Shown: one piece after another, positions 1 to 12,705 of the stretch
Position numbering within the stretch: position 1 is the stretch's first letter
Layout: each line of letters begins with the position of its first letter
NCBI RefSeq assembly: GCF_017654505.1
Contig: NC_054538.1
Location: forward strand, 61,104,184 to 61,168,183
Source of the DNA: Polyodon spathula
Taxonomy: Eukaryota > Chordata > Actinopteri > Acipenseriformes > Polyodontidae
Length of the DNA stretch: 64,000 nt
Direction of reading: 5' to 3'
Notes under the pieces: model-generated
Databases searched by the model: none
What the model was told of the DNA's origin: nothing
What the model saw: only the letters and a program-made list of their open reading frames with translations
Made by a program: the position numbers and the translations under genes

Positions 1-690
1 CCATAAATGCAAAAATTTGAGCTATCAATAACATGAAAATGCACACTTACTGCATACAGGACAGACAGATGCCTCCATATATCCCCAGATTCTGATATTT
101 GCCTTAAGCAAGCTGCATTGCAATTTTGCTGGTTCACTTCATAAATGTAAAAGTATAAAGCAACACATTTTTACAGACGCCACCAACTTCTATTTGAATA
201 TGCTTCAAGTCCACAATAAATATTTTTTTTTATCCCTGCAATTTCTTCAATTAAAAAAGTTACTCTAATGTTTTCTGCCTAATCAATAGGTACAAGTACC
301 ACTACTGCAACCAACTTGATGGCTGGATCTATATTAAAAAATAAGCTGTGTGCTTGTTCTCCCTAACACAACAGTAACATCTGCAAGTCCAGACTTCATA
401 GCTTACACTTTATTGGCTTGTTACATGAACAGCACACCGTATAGTTTTGAAAAGACAAATGTAGTTGGAATTTTACTGTGGTCGTGCTTATTGTGTTTCT
501 ATACTAGTGCTACTAGGATATTCTGATCAATTTTCCACAGTATTCATCGTATGATGGATGCACAAGAAAGAAAGACAGACCCTTTCTTATGATGAACATT
601 GAACAGAACACTGACAATGCCAGTGTTTGACTAATTCAGAGGGTTAATGAAACACACACACACACACACACACACAAGGGTAAGGTTTAC
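1..690. other. ACTR2 intron 5 portion
   Basis: AT-rich intronic DNA with a CA/TG microsatellite at about 651-676. The short open frame extending exon 5 into the repeat is read-through past the donor at 685-690. Nothing else seen. Confidence 0.7.
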
Positions 691-3600
691 CTTGATGAGG
701 TAGCGGGTTATGTCCCTCCCAGCAATGTCTAGTCTCCTTGTCAGGTGAGGCAGTGAGAACCCCTCATAGACAGGGCAGATGTGGGTTACACCATCTCCAG
801 AGTCGACAACCACTCCTGTCAGCAAGCCTAAATTGAGATAAATCAACGTGAAGTCATCGAGAAAGGCCTGGCTGTTGTATGGAATTGCAGAATGACAAAA
901 ATGGATAATATAAAATCTTAAAAGGTATACATAGTTAATCAGATCAAAATGACTTACCTTGAGCATATAGCGTAAGTACAGCCTGAATAGCTATATAGAC
1001 CCCAGAAAACTGGTATGTTTCAAACATTACCTGAAATCAAAAATGTAAAAGTGATTTAAATAAATCTTGTTGGTGGCAAAAGGTCAATGAAATACAGAAA
1101 TTGCCTGTTTACCTATTTAAGAACCACAATCACCCTGTTACAAATCTAACTAATTCCCTTGCACAGTGCCTGAGAAGATACATATCTTGAAACACAATCT
1201 TAAAATCTGACAAAAAAAAAACAAACAATTTACTCTAGTGAAAATAATACCCTGTAATAAAATTATTCATAATCACCCTGATTCTTCTATTTTTATACAG
1301 ATGGCCACTGTTTCTGTAGATTACAATTTTATTCCAATAATCCAACTATAATAGTTGTTATATTGTGAAAGGAATTGATGAAACCCTAAAGCTCCACCCC
1401 TATCCCAAGGAATCTCACAATGTGCACCAAGGTGATAGTCTTGTCATCTCTATTTTTAGGTCTTTTAAAGGAATGCAGTCTGGTCTTGCCCCATCCATAA
1501 AAATCAGGCCATATATAACTTTATCTTGGTAAACTTCTACACATGTTTTCTATGCAATAGCAGAGTTTAATTTTGATGTCTGAGTTTAAAAGAGTTTGCT
1601 AGGAAGAAATCTCATCGTGTTAACGATCCTAGAAATGTACCATATGCACAACATATGAAAATCTTTAAAGTAGGGATGAATTCTAAATTTACAAATTCTT
1701 AGCATATTACTGTCAGGCACTTCCAGATTTTTTTTATTTTTTTTATTTTTTTTTTAACCATTGCAGCAAAGGTAGTAAAACTGCTTGTTAGAACTGGAAT
1801 GAAGGATTTTTCAAAAAATCTTTTCTTAATGAATCGTTAGCCAATCACTTTACCTCTATGATCTTCTCCCTGTTCTTCATGGGGTTCATCGGGGGCTCTG
1901 TCAAAAGGATCTTGCAGTTCCTGGAGTCGATGTTGAGTTTCTCAGGACCGAACGTGTAGTCCCACAAGTGCTTCATGTCGTCCCAGTTCCTGACTATCCC
2001 ATTCTCCATGGGGTAGTTCACTTCCAGCATGGAGCGTAGCTCACTTGCCTCATCTCCCACCATGAGATCCTAGGAAGTCATAGAGAACTAGTCAATATTG
2101 AAACAGAGCAGAGTGGGTTAGACCAGTACTGCTCTCCATAAGTTGATACCCAGTTCTCAAAACAATACATTGAAGGTAAAGTTGGTTTAAAAAAACAAAC
2201 AAAAAAAAAACAAAAAAAAAAAAAACACATGCTCCCAGGTGTCCTTCATTTCTTACTATCAAATTTTAAGCTTCACAAATGTATTTAACACTGTTCCATG
2301 CTGCCACACAGGATGACAGAGTACCTACTACAGTATTCTGACATGCCAGAAAAGTCTTCAAGCATCCTGTTTCTGGATAAGTACGTAAAATTTAATCAAT
2401 AAAAAGATTACAGTTAGGGATATCTGAATTTAACTTTACATTTATTTTAAATGTAATATACCAATAGGAAACCTAAACATTAAAGTTGTGTGCCCATCGA
2501 TTATAAATAAATAAACACATAAATATGGTTGCAAATTTTGCATTTGTTACTTATCAAATCAAAGTTAAAAGCCTTGCAGTGTCTTATCCAAGAAGAACCT
2601 GATATGGCTTGTCTCTAATATCTCGCAGGAGCAGAATCAGAAACTGGCATGCAGATAAAATATACATCCATTTCATTTAAGAATGTCACAAAAAATTCCA
2701 TACAATTACATGTACCTTTAAAAGATGCATTAGTTCTAAGGCACTAATAAGCACACAGTACAGTATGTGAAACAGTCTACTCTGTTAGTAAGGAATAAGA
2801 ACCTCACATCAGTTAACACTGGTGCTGTGTAAACACCACAGTTTTCCATTTAAACTAAGAGTGCACCCACTATAAACAGTAATTTGCAAATAAAAGGATA
2901 ATTTCAATCTTCCTTAAAAGTTTATATTTGTGTACAAATTCGATAATCTCATTACAAACAAGGGTGTGGAATTCATATCGCCCGACACCTGGGACAAGTC
3001 TATCACACAACATTTAAAACTGCATACCTACGTATAAACCTCAAACCAATACTATATACTCACACATACATATCCCTTTATTCACAAACCCTCAGCAACA
3101 CACACAGTAACACACATACTTCAATTAATGAAACAATATTATCACTAATTTACATTGCTTTTGTCTACAGCAGTGGTTCTCAAACTTTTTGGACCTTGCC
3201 CCCCCTCTTGTCTGTGGTACTTGACTTAAATTAGGTGGATTTGCTACATTGGGTAGTTTGACGGTTTTTGAATTGGTGTTTTTCACTTTGCACATTCAAA
3301 TATATGTTAACTTAAATTTAAATATGTCTGCTAAAACAGTATCTCGTTTACAGAAACTTGTTAGAACACCTGCAATGTCACTGCAGGACCAGTTAGAGAA
3401 CAACAAAGAAGGTCTTCTAAAAATCAGTTATTGTATTTATCATTCTTAAATGGCCCTTAATTTTAAGGTACCAGTACAATTATGATAAGCATTTGCAATT
3501 TCGCAGCTTTAAAACTTAGCTGTTGTTCACAACATACACAGTGGAATGATCACAGTATTGCCATGTGTGAAATCTTTAACAATAAAGCTGAAAACGAAAA

Positions 3601-6600
3601 TGCTTTAATTTGCTTTGAAACAATTTCAAACTGGTTAATCAGCAAAATCAGCTCAGTTTTATTGTGGTGCAGAATTCATTAATTTCAACTTTTTTGTTTT
3701 GTTTATGGATTGCGATACCTGCACTATGGGTATCTTCAGTAGTCGTATCTACAACGTATCGACAATAACAATCAACTACTTTACAAACTTTCTAGGTCTG
3801 ACAGAGACAATTTTGTTTGTTACTTAATTAGGCCCTTGTAAAAAAAAAAAAAAAATAAAAATAAATAACACTAAAATGTTTAACGTAAAAAAGAACACCT
3901 ACACAACAGCAGTCGCAGTTTACAGTGCCTCTAGGGTTCTGAGCATCAATTCCAGATTTTTTAGATCCACTGATGGAAACGTCTGGTCTACTTTGCTTGA
4001 AAACAATAAACCATTGCCATTCTCATATCCACCTTGACATCTGACAGATTATTTTCCTTGCCCAGCACTTCTTTACCTGTTCTGTATACCAGTCTGTCAG
4101 AGGGCAGGATCGCTACGAGCACTGTATGCAACCCTCCGATTGGTGGAAGTGATGTGGTGATAAAAAGTTACGATAAATTGTAACATAAATTCTTAAGCTA
4201 ACTCGAGACAAGTAAACATGCACTTGGATACCTTCAAGAAATGCCTTTAGCTTTCTATAAATAAACAATAACTATAATGATTTACAGTTATTGCATATAA
4301 CTATAATCTAGGGTTTTACCACAATCGTTCAGAACGGGGTGTTGACTTGGCAATATCTGGTATATTCGTTCATGTATTTTATGCTTTTAAAAATGTAGTC
4401 ATTATTAATTGCATTGCAGCATGCAGAATACCCCACACACAAACTGATAAAAAAAACCACTGCTTATATTAATGCTGCCATATATATGTAAGGTATAGAC
4501 CACGACGGGCCATGCAGTTCCCATGATATATACCACCCTGGGGTGGTGATAAGGCCCGTGATAAGCCAAGGGCCTTTAACTACCCCAAAAGTGGTATATA
4601 TCATCAGAACCACTCGGCCCGAAGTGGTTTATATCACTTATAACATGGTTAACTCATTTGGGGGATGAAAAAGAATTAAAGAACATCTTAAATTAAGACA
4701 AAACCAGAAACTTTTATTGTGTATACATCCTCAGTGCAATATAGTCCCAAATTTAATTTAATTTACGTTCATTTATTAAAAATAAATTGCACATGTCCGT
4801 TTATTGTGAATTTCTGCATCGAAAGTGGCATCTCACTAGAAACTAGAGGACTGAGCACAAGCTGATGGTGGGCGGAATTTAAAATGACACCGAGGAAGTA
4901 AGGGGAGCAGCTGCCGTGTATGCTGAAGCTGTATCTTCAGGCAAGTTTGTGTACTCGTTATATGCAAGGCACACATATTCAAGTCTGTTTTCATCCTTTC
5001 GGATCTCAAAAGATGTTTTTGTTACTTGTCGGACACCCTCGCATCTAAGTCGTGCCAGATTATTTTGAAGATCAAACCAGACTTTACGCACCAATCCGAC
5101 AGCGGTGTCAGGGAACAGTGCCTCAGTTTCCCACAGATGCTTCAAATCCAGGCCGGTAATTCTGGGGATGGTGTCTGGCCTTGTCTTTACCCGATTTTCT
5201 AAATGTTTTCATGACTGACAAGAATACGTTCATGTTGATTTTAAATTCGCTGTCAGCAGAGATGTTAACATTTCTATTGTTAAAATATCTATTTACTTCA
5301 GCTCAACTACAGCTGAATACTGGTCCCCAGTTGAACTTCTCGCATTTAAGTTGTTGAGATTCTTTTTACTTATTTCCTTAAATATTTTTTCTTTAAACCA
5401 GTCTAAGTACATTAACAGCACTTGCTGTAATTTTTTGTGTCTTTTTTTTTTTTCAATCTTTGTTTTCTCCCATTTCATTTAGCTGTTTTCTCATCTACTG
5501 TTATGTGTCTACTCTTGCTGGTGCACTTATTTGGTATTTGTTTTTTCAGATGGACTGCTGTCTTCACTCTGAAAGTTGGTGTGGCACCAGTTATCTGGAG
5601 TTTCATCCACAAATATATTAAAGGAAATAGGTGGAATGTCCTTATTTTTGTTAGTGGTTTTGTAACCAATAACAAATAAAATGGCAGTCTGTCATGGAAT
5701 TTAGAATGCACTTCGTAGTGATTTATTCAGTGTGAAGCGGCTCATTAGTATTCAAGCCATGGTATACGTTATTAAAGTGCACGGTCATGTGATGCTATTT
5801 AACTAATCAGAAGCTGTTATTTTTCCAAGCCATGTTATAACTATATATAAAACTGTTATATCATTATTAATGCCAATATCTGGTTTATCCATTTCGCACT
5901 GTAAAAAAATAAATCTTACAGCTGACAATAAGAGAATATAGTGAAACAGAATTCATGTTTCAGTTGTTCGCATCTTATCAATTAGAATTTTTTTTAATAA
6001 GTTACATATTTACGTATTGCCAGTTTACTAACTTTAAAAAAACACTGAGTCTCAGTAGAGTGCCTCTGTGATGTGTCTGTAAAAATTTAAATGTATAGAA
6101 ATTGTAAACAATTGTGTTGTCGTGTTTCAAGATTTGATGCTGCTTAAGATTGAGGGGCCTGAATTTGAGAAGTATGGCCCAAGCAGACCTATTGGATATT
6201 GGCTTTCTACTGATGGTACAAAGCATGTGAGGGGCCATAAAAGACATCATGATGTCTGACAGTTTGATTTTTTTAATTTTAATTTTTATTATTGTTATTA
6301 TTTTGCCATGAACAAAAATTAAAAGGGCACAATTTTGCCAAGTACGTTTGGACAATTACTTTTACTTTATATTTCATTTCATGAAGATAAAATTATTTGT
6401 GAGTGTGTGTGTTTTGTACGATGGGTACGGGGCAATTATATTTTAAAGAAGGACAAGTAGATTTTTCTAGCCCTTGGACAAAAAGCTTTTTTTCAAAAGT
6501 TCCACACCCACGACAAAGCACTCTCTCATGATCAGACTAGACTCAGTTTTGAATATTGGTATCTACTTAACCCTTTATTTCCCCACATCTCCCGAAACAA

Positions 6601-9600
6601 GAAAATGGCAGGTTGCTGAGCCAAGTTTTTGATTTGTAGCCAACATAGCTTTGAATGGACTCTAAATGGTAACATCCAGGATTCAATGGGTGAACTGCCA
6701 TACCCTATAAATAACTACAGTACCACTTCATTTTAATTATTATAAACCACTTCTGAATTTCTAAATAAGGCACAAAATTAGGACACAAAAGGGAACCATG
6801 TGATGCTCTCAATCTACTTCCTTCTTATATGTGTCATATTATACTAAATTTATAAAAAATCTCATAGACAAACCCTAAGAGAAGTTAGAAATAGGTTATA
6901 TCTGCAGTTTTAAATGAGAAGTCAGCAACAAGAGGAGCAGTACTTTACTTGTAGATCACACTCCCTGGGTCGCATTAACCTTTACCAAAATACACTTTGC
7001 TGACCAGATGTAAGAATATAGAGCAGCCAAGAAAACAAGGTTAGCAAGAATGATATTCTTTCATCAAGTCAAAGTATGCAGACCAAAAGGGAAGGAAAAA
7101 AAAAGAAAATGTTTAGTAAAACCACAAAATTAAAGAAAAGAACGAACAGAGCAAATCCTTCCTCAGGCCAAGCAAACAGGGGTTGAACACAGCACACACG
7201 CAACCTCACTTACCATCTTTTTGATATTCTACTTCAACAGGTCAAGTAAGAAAAAGAAAGAAAGAGAAGGCAAAAGCAGGTGGTCAGAAAAGAAGCTTGA
7301 GTGAAGATGTCACTCCGAAAAGAAGCACTAGAAAGGCTGCTGTATAAACTTGATTCAAACTCTGCATCAACAGAACAGGCTATGTTAAAGCCAGTACCAG
7401 TACTACCTACCAGTCATTTCAGATGTATGCAAGTATAAGTACACTCCACATTCTTCTTTTTTTTTTTTTGTCCAACGTGATTATATATAAACTGCATCTT
7501 GGGGGGGGGGAGTGATGGCCCATCCCTTGTTTCTGGCACTTGGGTTGGGACATTTGCTCCCAGTGTTACCCCAGACTGCTTGCTTACTAAATATCTTGCT
7601 ACATCCTGAAGGGATAACCATCACCTATTCAAAACCAGGCAAAAGATTCTGCTAAGAAGGACGCTTTATCCATTCAGGGATGCCACCAGCTCATTAAAAG
7701 CCTATGCTAAAACAGCAGACAATTATGTATTCAGGCAAAGATATTTAGCAACTGAGCAGTATAAGGTACACTAGAAGGACAACAAATGTCCCACCCCAAT
7801 GCACCACAACCTAGTAGGGGTGGTCCATATTTACCGTATTGCCGCGAAAGCAATTTGGCTAAATGACTAAAAATTGTAATATTGGAGTCCCGTATTCTGT
7901 TTTAATAAAATGTAAAAAAACAAAAACAAAAACAAAAAAAAGACCACATTGTACCTTGATTTCGATGTTTCCCACTTTGGCAGTAGATCTGATGATCGGC
8001 CTGCCCACTAGTGCTGGAAAGATGTGCTCTGGAAAATTGGAGCCAGCATAACCGCACTTCACAAACTAGCCAAAAAGAAAGGGAACAGATTAGTCTGCAT
8101 GAAAGTTACAGCATTATAGGATCCAAGTCTGTTGACAATTCAACAAATTATTACAAATCAGTGGTACACCAAGCAACAAGGAAATGGGTTTTGCATATAA
8201 GCTGTGCAAGACTGTTTAAGGTTATCCTCAATGTCTGATGATTATACTATCAAATACATGAAGGTATCAGACATACTGTTTTCACCACTGTCAAAGATCC
8301 CTATAACTTTTTACTGCCTAGTCAAGTGTCAAAAAAAAAAAAAATGCATCAGTTCAATTTCATTTCATTAAAATACTGGAGACACTGCATTTTATTGTTA
8401 TCGATTGTGTAAAGTAGAACTTCATTTTGATATTATTTCTCTGCTGTAGAGCCACAAATAAGTGACCAGATGTCTGTCCAAAATGACGCACAAACAGATG
8501 TTTAAGAAATATTTCCTACATTTAAATACATCTATTTTAGATTAAAAAAAAAAAAGTTTTAAATCTTTTTGTTGTAATTTACCTTACCTCAACTTGTTTT
8601 AAAAGATAATTACATTTTTGGGCGAAATTGTTTGACTAGAGTTTGTGACATTGATGAGAAAGAATGGTGCTAACCTTAAGTGTCCTTCTGTTCCAAAGAT
8701 AAGATGCTTAATTTATAAACCAATCTTAAAATCAGAATGGTTTCCGAGCATTCTTAAAAATCAATATAGTACATTAAGAGCAGCCAAGCGCAAGAAGTTC
8801 CTAAATCAATTAAGTTACGGATTTATCTAGGTAAGCATAACATCGAAAAGGAATATTGTTGCACTAAAAGCAATGCTGGTGTACAATTCCTGGTTTTAAC
8901 TAAACCGGGAGCTGAGCTAATGAGGGACAATACTGTATAAATAGATAGGGAATTACAGAATCCATGAAAAAAAAGAATGACAAATATCCCTTTTGATTAA
9001 AAGATATTTGAGATACAGCAAGAAAAATTGCAAATTTAAATAACTACTTTTTGCAATAATATAATCTAACTATTGGTTGACTTCTACAACTAAACTACAT
9101 GCTTCATTTTCAGCACATAATAGCTGTCACGAAAGAATGCAAAAAACCAGTAACCACTGGTCTGCCTACAGGATATCAAAACTGATATCCACCTCTGCAA
9201 ACATTAAGTATTCATATCAGCTACATCTGACCATGGATACTTAACAGAATGGATCATTTTAATACATAGCTTAAAGAAATAGTAATGATAAAACAGAGCT
9301 CTCTTGTTCGAATGAAAGTCAATTGGATAAGCCTGTGCTTTTCAAATAGTGCTTCTTTGAGTTCCTGGACAGGTATTTTTACAGCTGGGTGGGGCAGAGG
9401 CATAGGAAGATAAGAAGATAAGAATTCTTGCCCAAGGGTCATAAAGTAAACAGGAGAGTCTAAACTGGAATTTAAAATTCAGGTGTCCAAGAAAAGTCAT
9501 GTGTCCCAGGCAACAGCGGTTTTATATCCACAGTACCCACAGTATTATGCTCCCTCAGAAAAATCTGTTAGCAATAACAATGCAGATACCATATTGAACC

Positions 9601-11970
9601 CAATGGTCTTTGAATGGGCCAGTCAGACTGCTTCCAAATTGAAAGGGACAGATAGATAATTGTCTTAATAGTGAGCTGGCCTATACCACATAGGCAGCAA
9701 GGAATTTTTATTATTTTTTTTTACTGTACAATCTAGCAAGAAGATTTTTTTTTTCTTTTTTTAAACAATTTCTACATAGCTTTGTGGTTTCAAAGCTGAT
9801 GTCACTTCCTTCTGAGTCACAAATTTGAGCAGTGTAGACTAGCACTTTTTTGCTGCAAGCGTTTAACCAACATCCTTCTAACAGCTTTGCAGTTTTCCTC
9901 TCCACTCTCTTAAACCGCTCTACTTGGTTGAATGCGCACAGTTGATAAAAGTGCTGTTATAGTTTTGCTATTGCAAATGTGCATGTGCTCGCTGTACAAG
10001 AAATATCTGATTTTTTCATTTTCATATTCATTTTTAAATTCAAAACCATGTCTTTATAACAAGCTGCCAACCATTATGTTTTGATAAATCCTAGCTGCTA
10101 TATTTTTACCCTTGATTTGATGCATGAACAGCTGTGCGTGTGTGTGAATACAGAAACTTCTTTGTGTTAAAAAGAAATTAGTGCCTAAACTTAAGTCAGT
10201 CAATTTAATCACTGGTAAAACACATCACTACATGATTTTCTGTAATTGACATTAGGGCTTCTGATGGATCTCAATCTCATGCAAATCCCAGGATCAAGTC
10301 ATCAGATATAAACGTTTTCTCTTTGTTTTGACTGCTTTATTTAGAAATCAATACAGTACACACATGTTTTTTTTTCCCCCAAATATCATTGCCTTATTAA
10401 ATGATGGCTGCTTTTACAAATGCTGTTGATCTGTGTCACATAAAAAGGAACCACAGGGATAAGCAGTCCTGCTTTAATGGAATTGGTACACGCTTGACTC
10501 TGCTATATTTAGAAAGATTCAAATGTCACAAACGGCATCTGGTTTGGAGTAAAAATGACATCATTCTTTTTTACTATTGTGATGCATTTTGCACAGTTCA
10601 CTATCCCGTTGGGGCCTATTACAGTGTTCACCACTAATTCTGCTACTGTGTGTCATGCTTGCTTTGATCCAAAATGATGCTTGTCCTAAATATACTTGCT
10701 TTTGCATTATTTCTTGAAGATGATAATTGTTTCTATGTGTTTTGAAAATGGTTTGTGCAGACTACTATTTATTTATTTATTTTTTAAAGGCAGGACCTGG
10801 GTACCAGTATACTGCTATCTGAAATATTGTATGTTTCTGCATTTTAAGCATTAACCGTGATATTTTAAGAATGTACATCCAGCATCATAAAGCCATCGCC
10901 TCTGCAGAGAGACACAGAATGAGTACATAGCTGCATAGTGAATCGTATTACTGGGGCTATAAGATTTTGCTGTAGGTGGTGTCAACTGAGCAAGCATGTT
11001 TCATGCAAAAATATTTCTCTTCTGGATTACAAATAACCACTGATGAATAAATTCCATACAGTGCAGGACAAAAAGCTGAGCAAGTTGCATTCATAACATA
11101 TACAACGTGTGCCAAATTCTGTTACCAAAACTAAACTCTGGCACCATGCAAGCGCCCACGAGTCCCTTAACTTTAACTACATTTACCCATGTGATATTGT
11201 CATGTCTGTCATTTACATTTAAACTTGCTCTTGCAAAAGTGTCATACGTGGGCCACGTCCTGTCGGACCTCTTATCTAAAGCAGTGGTGTACCGGTAAGT
11301 AAATCGACATCATGTATGTCCTGTGGCAGATACTACTTATAGCTTAAAAAAACATGTAAAACTAACTCTGGCAACGATATCGTGAGAAATGGTTATGGTC
11401 AAATAACGTGTAATGTCTTTTTTTTTTTTTCTAATGTGATTGGTGAGGATAGTGATAAATGATGGAGGATCGTGCAAATAAAAGCAGTTGTGTGAAGGTA
11501 TACTATATAACACATGTAGCCCCGTTTGTTTTGTTTTTTGCATTCATACAGATCTACAGTTGTCTGCTGCTGGCTCCGTACATCATGATGACTACATTGT
11601 ACAATAATGGCAATGCACATGCCAGCAAATAGCTTGCCCAATAAACCTCAGATTCGGTAGCAGTGCGCATCTGGGATACAAGAAACATATACAAGGTCCC
11701 CATCGCCATGATATATTTTGCATTGCAATTAACACAAGATATTACAAATGACCCTTTCCCACAAAAAAAAGACAAGCTGACACATTCCTCTGCCTACCCA
11801 CCCAGCTCGCTCGCCTCTTTACTTCCTGTTCCAATCGGTTTTGTTTTCCTCATTCAAAACAAAACTATGTAAATCCTACTGTAAAGGTAACATTCAAAGA
11901 AGAATGTTGGTTTAAAACCTACCCCGGTTCCATTGTCACAAACCACCACTTTCCTGCCCTGGCTGTCCAT
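691..11970 (-). CDS. actr2: Actin-related protein 2 (Arp2), 5' coding exons, partial
   Basis: Arp2 is the ATP-binding actin-like subunit of the seven-subunit Arp2/3 complex, which nucleates branched actin filaments in the cytoplasm. Coding exons on the minus strand are 11970-11923 (residues 1-16), 8065-7955 (17-53), 2069-1854 (54-125), 1030-958 (126-150) and 827-691 (to about 195). All join in frame at GT-AG sites. The reading begins [16 protein letters not shown], the actin-fold phosphate-1 loop, and includes [19 protein letters not shown], the phosphate-2 loop. Identity to vertebrate Arp2 is nearly complete; from memory of human, I see T to A in RSTAKVG and T to M in NPMKNREK. About 200 C-terminal residues lie beyond the left edge. 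Intron 2 holds an optional 15-nt exon at 7228-7214. The start is the ATG at 11970-11968, which matches the known N-terminus. The gene is divergent from the asparaginase-like gene at 12706. Confidence 0.97.
1031..1853. other. ACTR2 intron 3
   Basis: AT-rich, with short A and T runs near 1209 and 1729-1756. No gene or recognisable mobile element. Confidence 0.6.
3173..3720 (+). mobile_element. hAT-like element remnant (one terminal repeat)
   Basis: CAGTGGTTCTCAAACTTTTT near 3174 followed by a run of C is the typical terminal repeat of a vertebrate hAT transposon. A matching inverted end was not found in the following kilobase, so the element is truncated or decayed. No coding potential of note. 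Confidence 0.45.
4638..5840 (-). mobile_element. Decayed element with Crypton/KIAA1958-like fragment
   Basis: The minus-strand frame 5145-4879 (88 aa) reads [24 protein letters not shown] and [15 protein letters not shown]. This resembles the domain shared by ZMYM2/3/4, KIAA1958 and fish Crypton tyrosine-recombinase elements (usual form: [21 protein letters not shown]...ENGFEYVTMAFNEKT). The frame ends in a stop and is broken upstream, so it is a pseudogene fragment. TTATAACATGG at 4638-4648 is inverted at 5830-5840 and may mark the ends. A palindromic segment (TATATACCACCCTGGGGTGG and relatives) lies just outside at about 4500-4635. Confidence 0.5.
7214..7228 (-). CDS. actr2: ACTR2 alternative 15-nt microexon (5 residues)
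   Basis: On the minus strand, AATATCAAAAAGATG is preceded by AG, with a pyrimidine tract about 20-40 nt further upstream (revcomp of 7240-7260), and followed by the strong donor GTAAGTG. It encodes N-I-K-K-M. Both neighbouring exons end and begin in phase 0 (IEIK / DLMVGDE), so 15 nt can be included or skipped without a frameshift. From memory, human ACTR2 has 394- and 399-residue isoforms differing by a five-residue insert of the form NNKKM at exactly this junction. That makes this the orthologous alternative exon. It is too short to be found by ORF calling. Confidence 0.85.
8066..11922. other. ACTR2 intron 1
   Basis: About 3.9 kb of AT-rich DNA. Short open frames inside are spurious (no family resemblance, no splice support). 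No clear mobile element recognised. Confidence 0.6.
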
Positions 11971-12369
11971 TTTTTGAGAATCCAGGAACCTGCACAGCTC
12001 TCCTGCTCAACTTTCTTCAGCAAGCCGGAAATCACCACCCCGGCTCCCGGAAAGGGTTTCTTCCGGTATGTCTGACGTGCCACAGTCTTCCACGAACTCG
12101 CCTACCACGATCTTCAAAAAGCCAATAGCGTTTGAGATCTTTCCAACTTGTGCATTTTGATTGGAGGCGATATTAAATGACAGTGAGCGCCCACCAATAA
12201 AACGTTCATATTGAATCGTAGTGAAGCGCAAGTGAACTGTCTAGTCTCGGCCAGGCGAGGAAGGAGAAAAAAAAAAAAAAAAAAAAAAAAAAGAGGTATT
12301 TGTAAAGTAGTAAATGGATAGCTCTCGATGTGAAAGTGCTGTCAGAAAATAGTATGTCACCTAAACTGA

Positions 12370-12447
<78 letters not shown>

Positions 12448-12705
12448 CAATTTTATTTGATAGACTAAATAAATAAAACCAAAGACTGCACCATTTGCCA
12501 ATTCGTTTTACCGTGATTAATCGTCAATAGCGTAATCGTTATGCAAATGTAACGTTTTGCATACTTCTCTGGTCAGCACTTGCCCATCTATAGACGTAGG
12601 TGCCAAATGTTGCTATTGTTACTTTGTTGTTTGTTTATTTAACCAGGAAATTCATGAACTGACCCTTCCTTTACAAAGGTGTCCTATGAACTGGGGGAAC
12701 CTAGA
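11971..12705. promoter_or_regulatory. Divergent ACTR2 / asparaginase-like gene promoter region
   Basis: The start codons of ACTR2 (minus, 11970) and the asparaginase-like gene (plus, 12706) are 735 bp apart, head to head. The ACTR2-proximal third has three ETS-type cores (CCGGAA at 12025-12030 and 12047-12052, TTCCGG at 12061-12066) and three CCAAT boxes (12122-12126, ATTGG at 12160-12164, CCAAT at 12194-12198). No TATA box is evident near either gene. The rest is a poly-A run (about 12268-12291), a TA microsatellite (about 12370-12441) and AT-rich DNA. Motifs are read by eye, so their use is inferred. Confidence 0.6.
12370..12441. repeat. (TA)n microsatellite
   Basis: Nearly pure TA dinucleotides with two TG interruptions, between the divergent ACTR2 and AGA-like starts. 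Confidence 0.95.

Noticed and set aside
631..966. 111-aa minus-strand frame taken as one protein
   Set aside because: Only the middle (827-691) is ACTR2 exon 5; the rest is intron and CA repeat read through the splice sites.
9254..11872. Several 60-80 aa frames in ACTR2 intron 1
   Set aside because: AT-rich chance frames without splice-site pairing, domain similarity or codon-use support.
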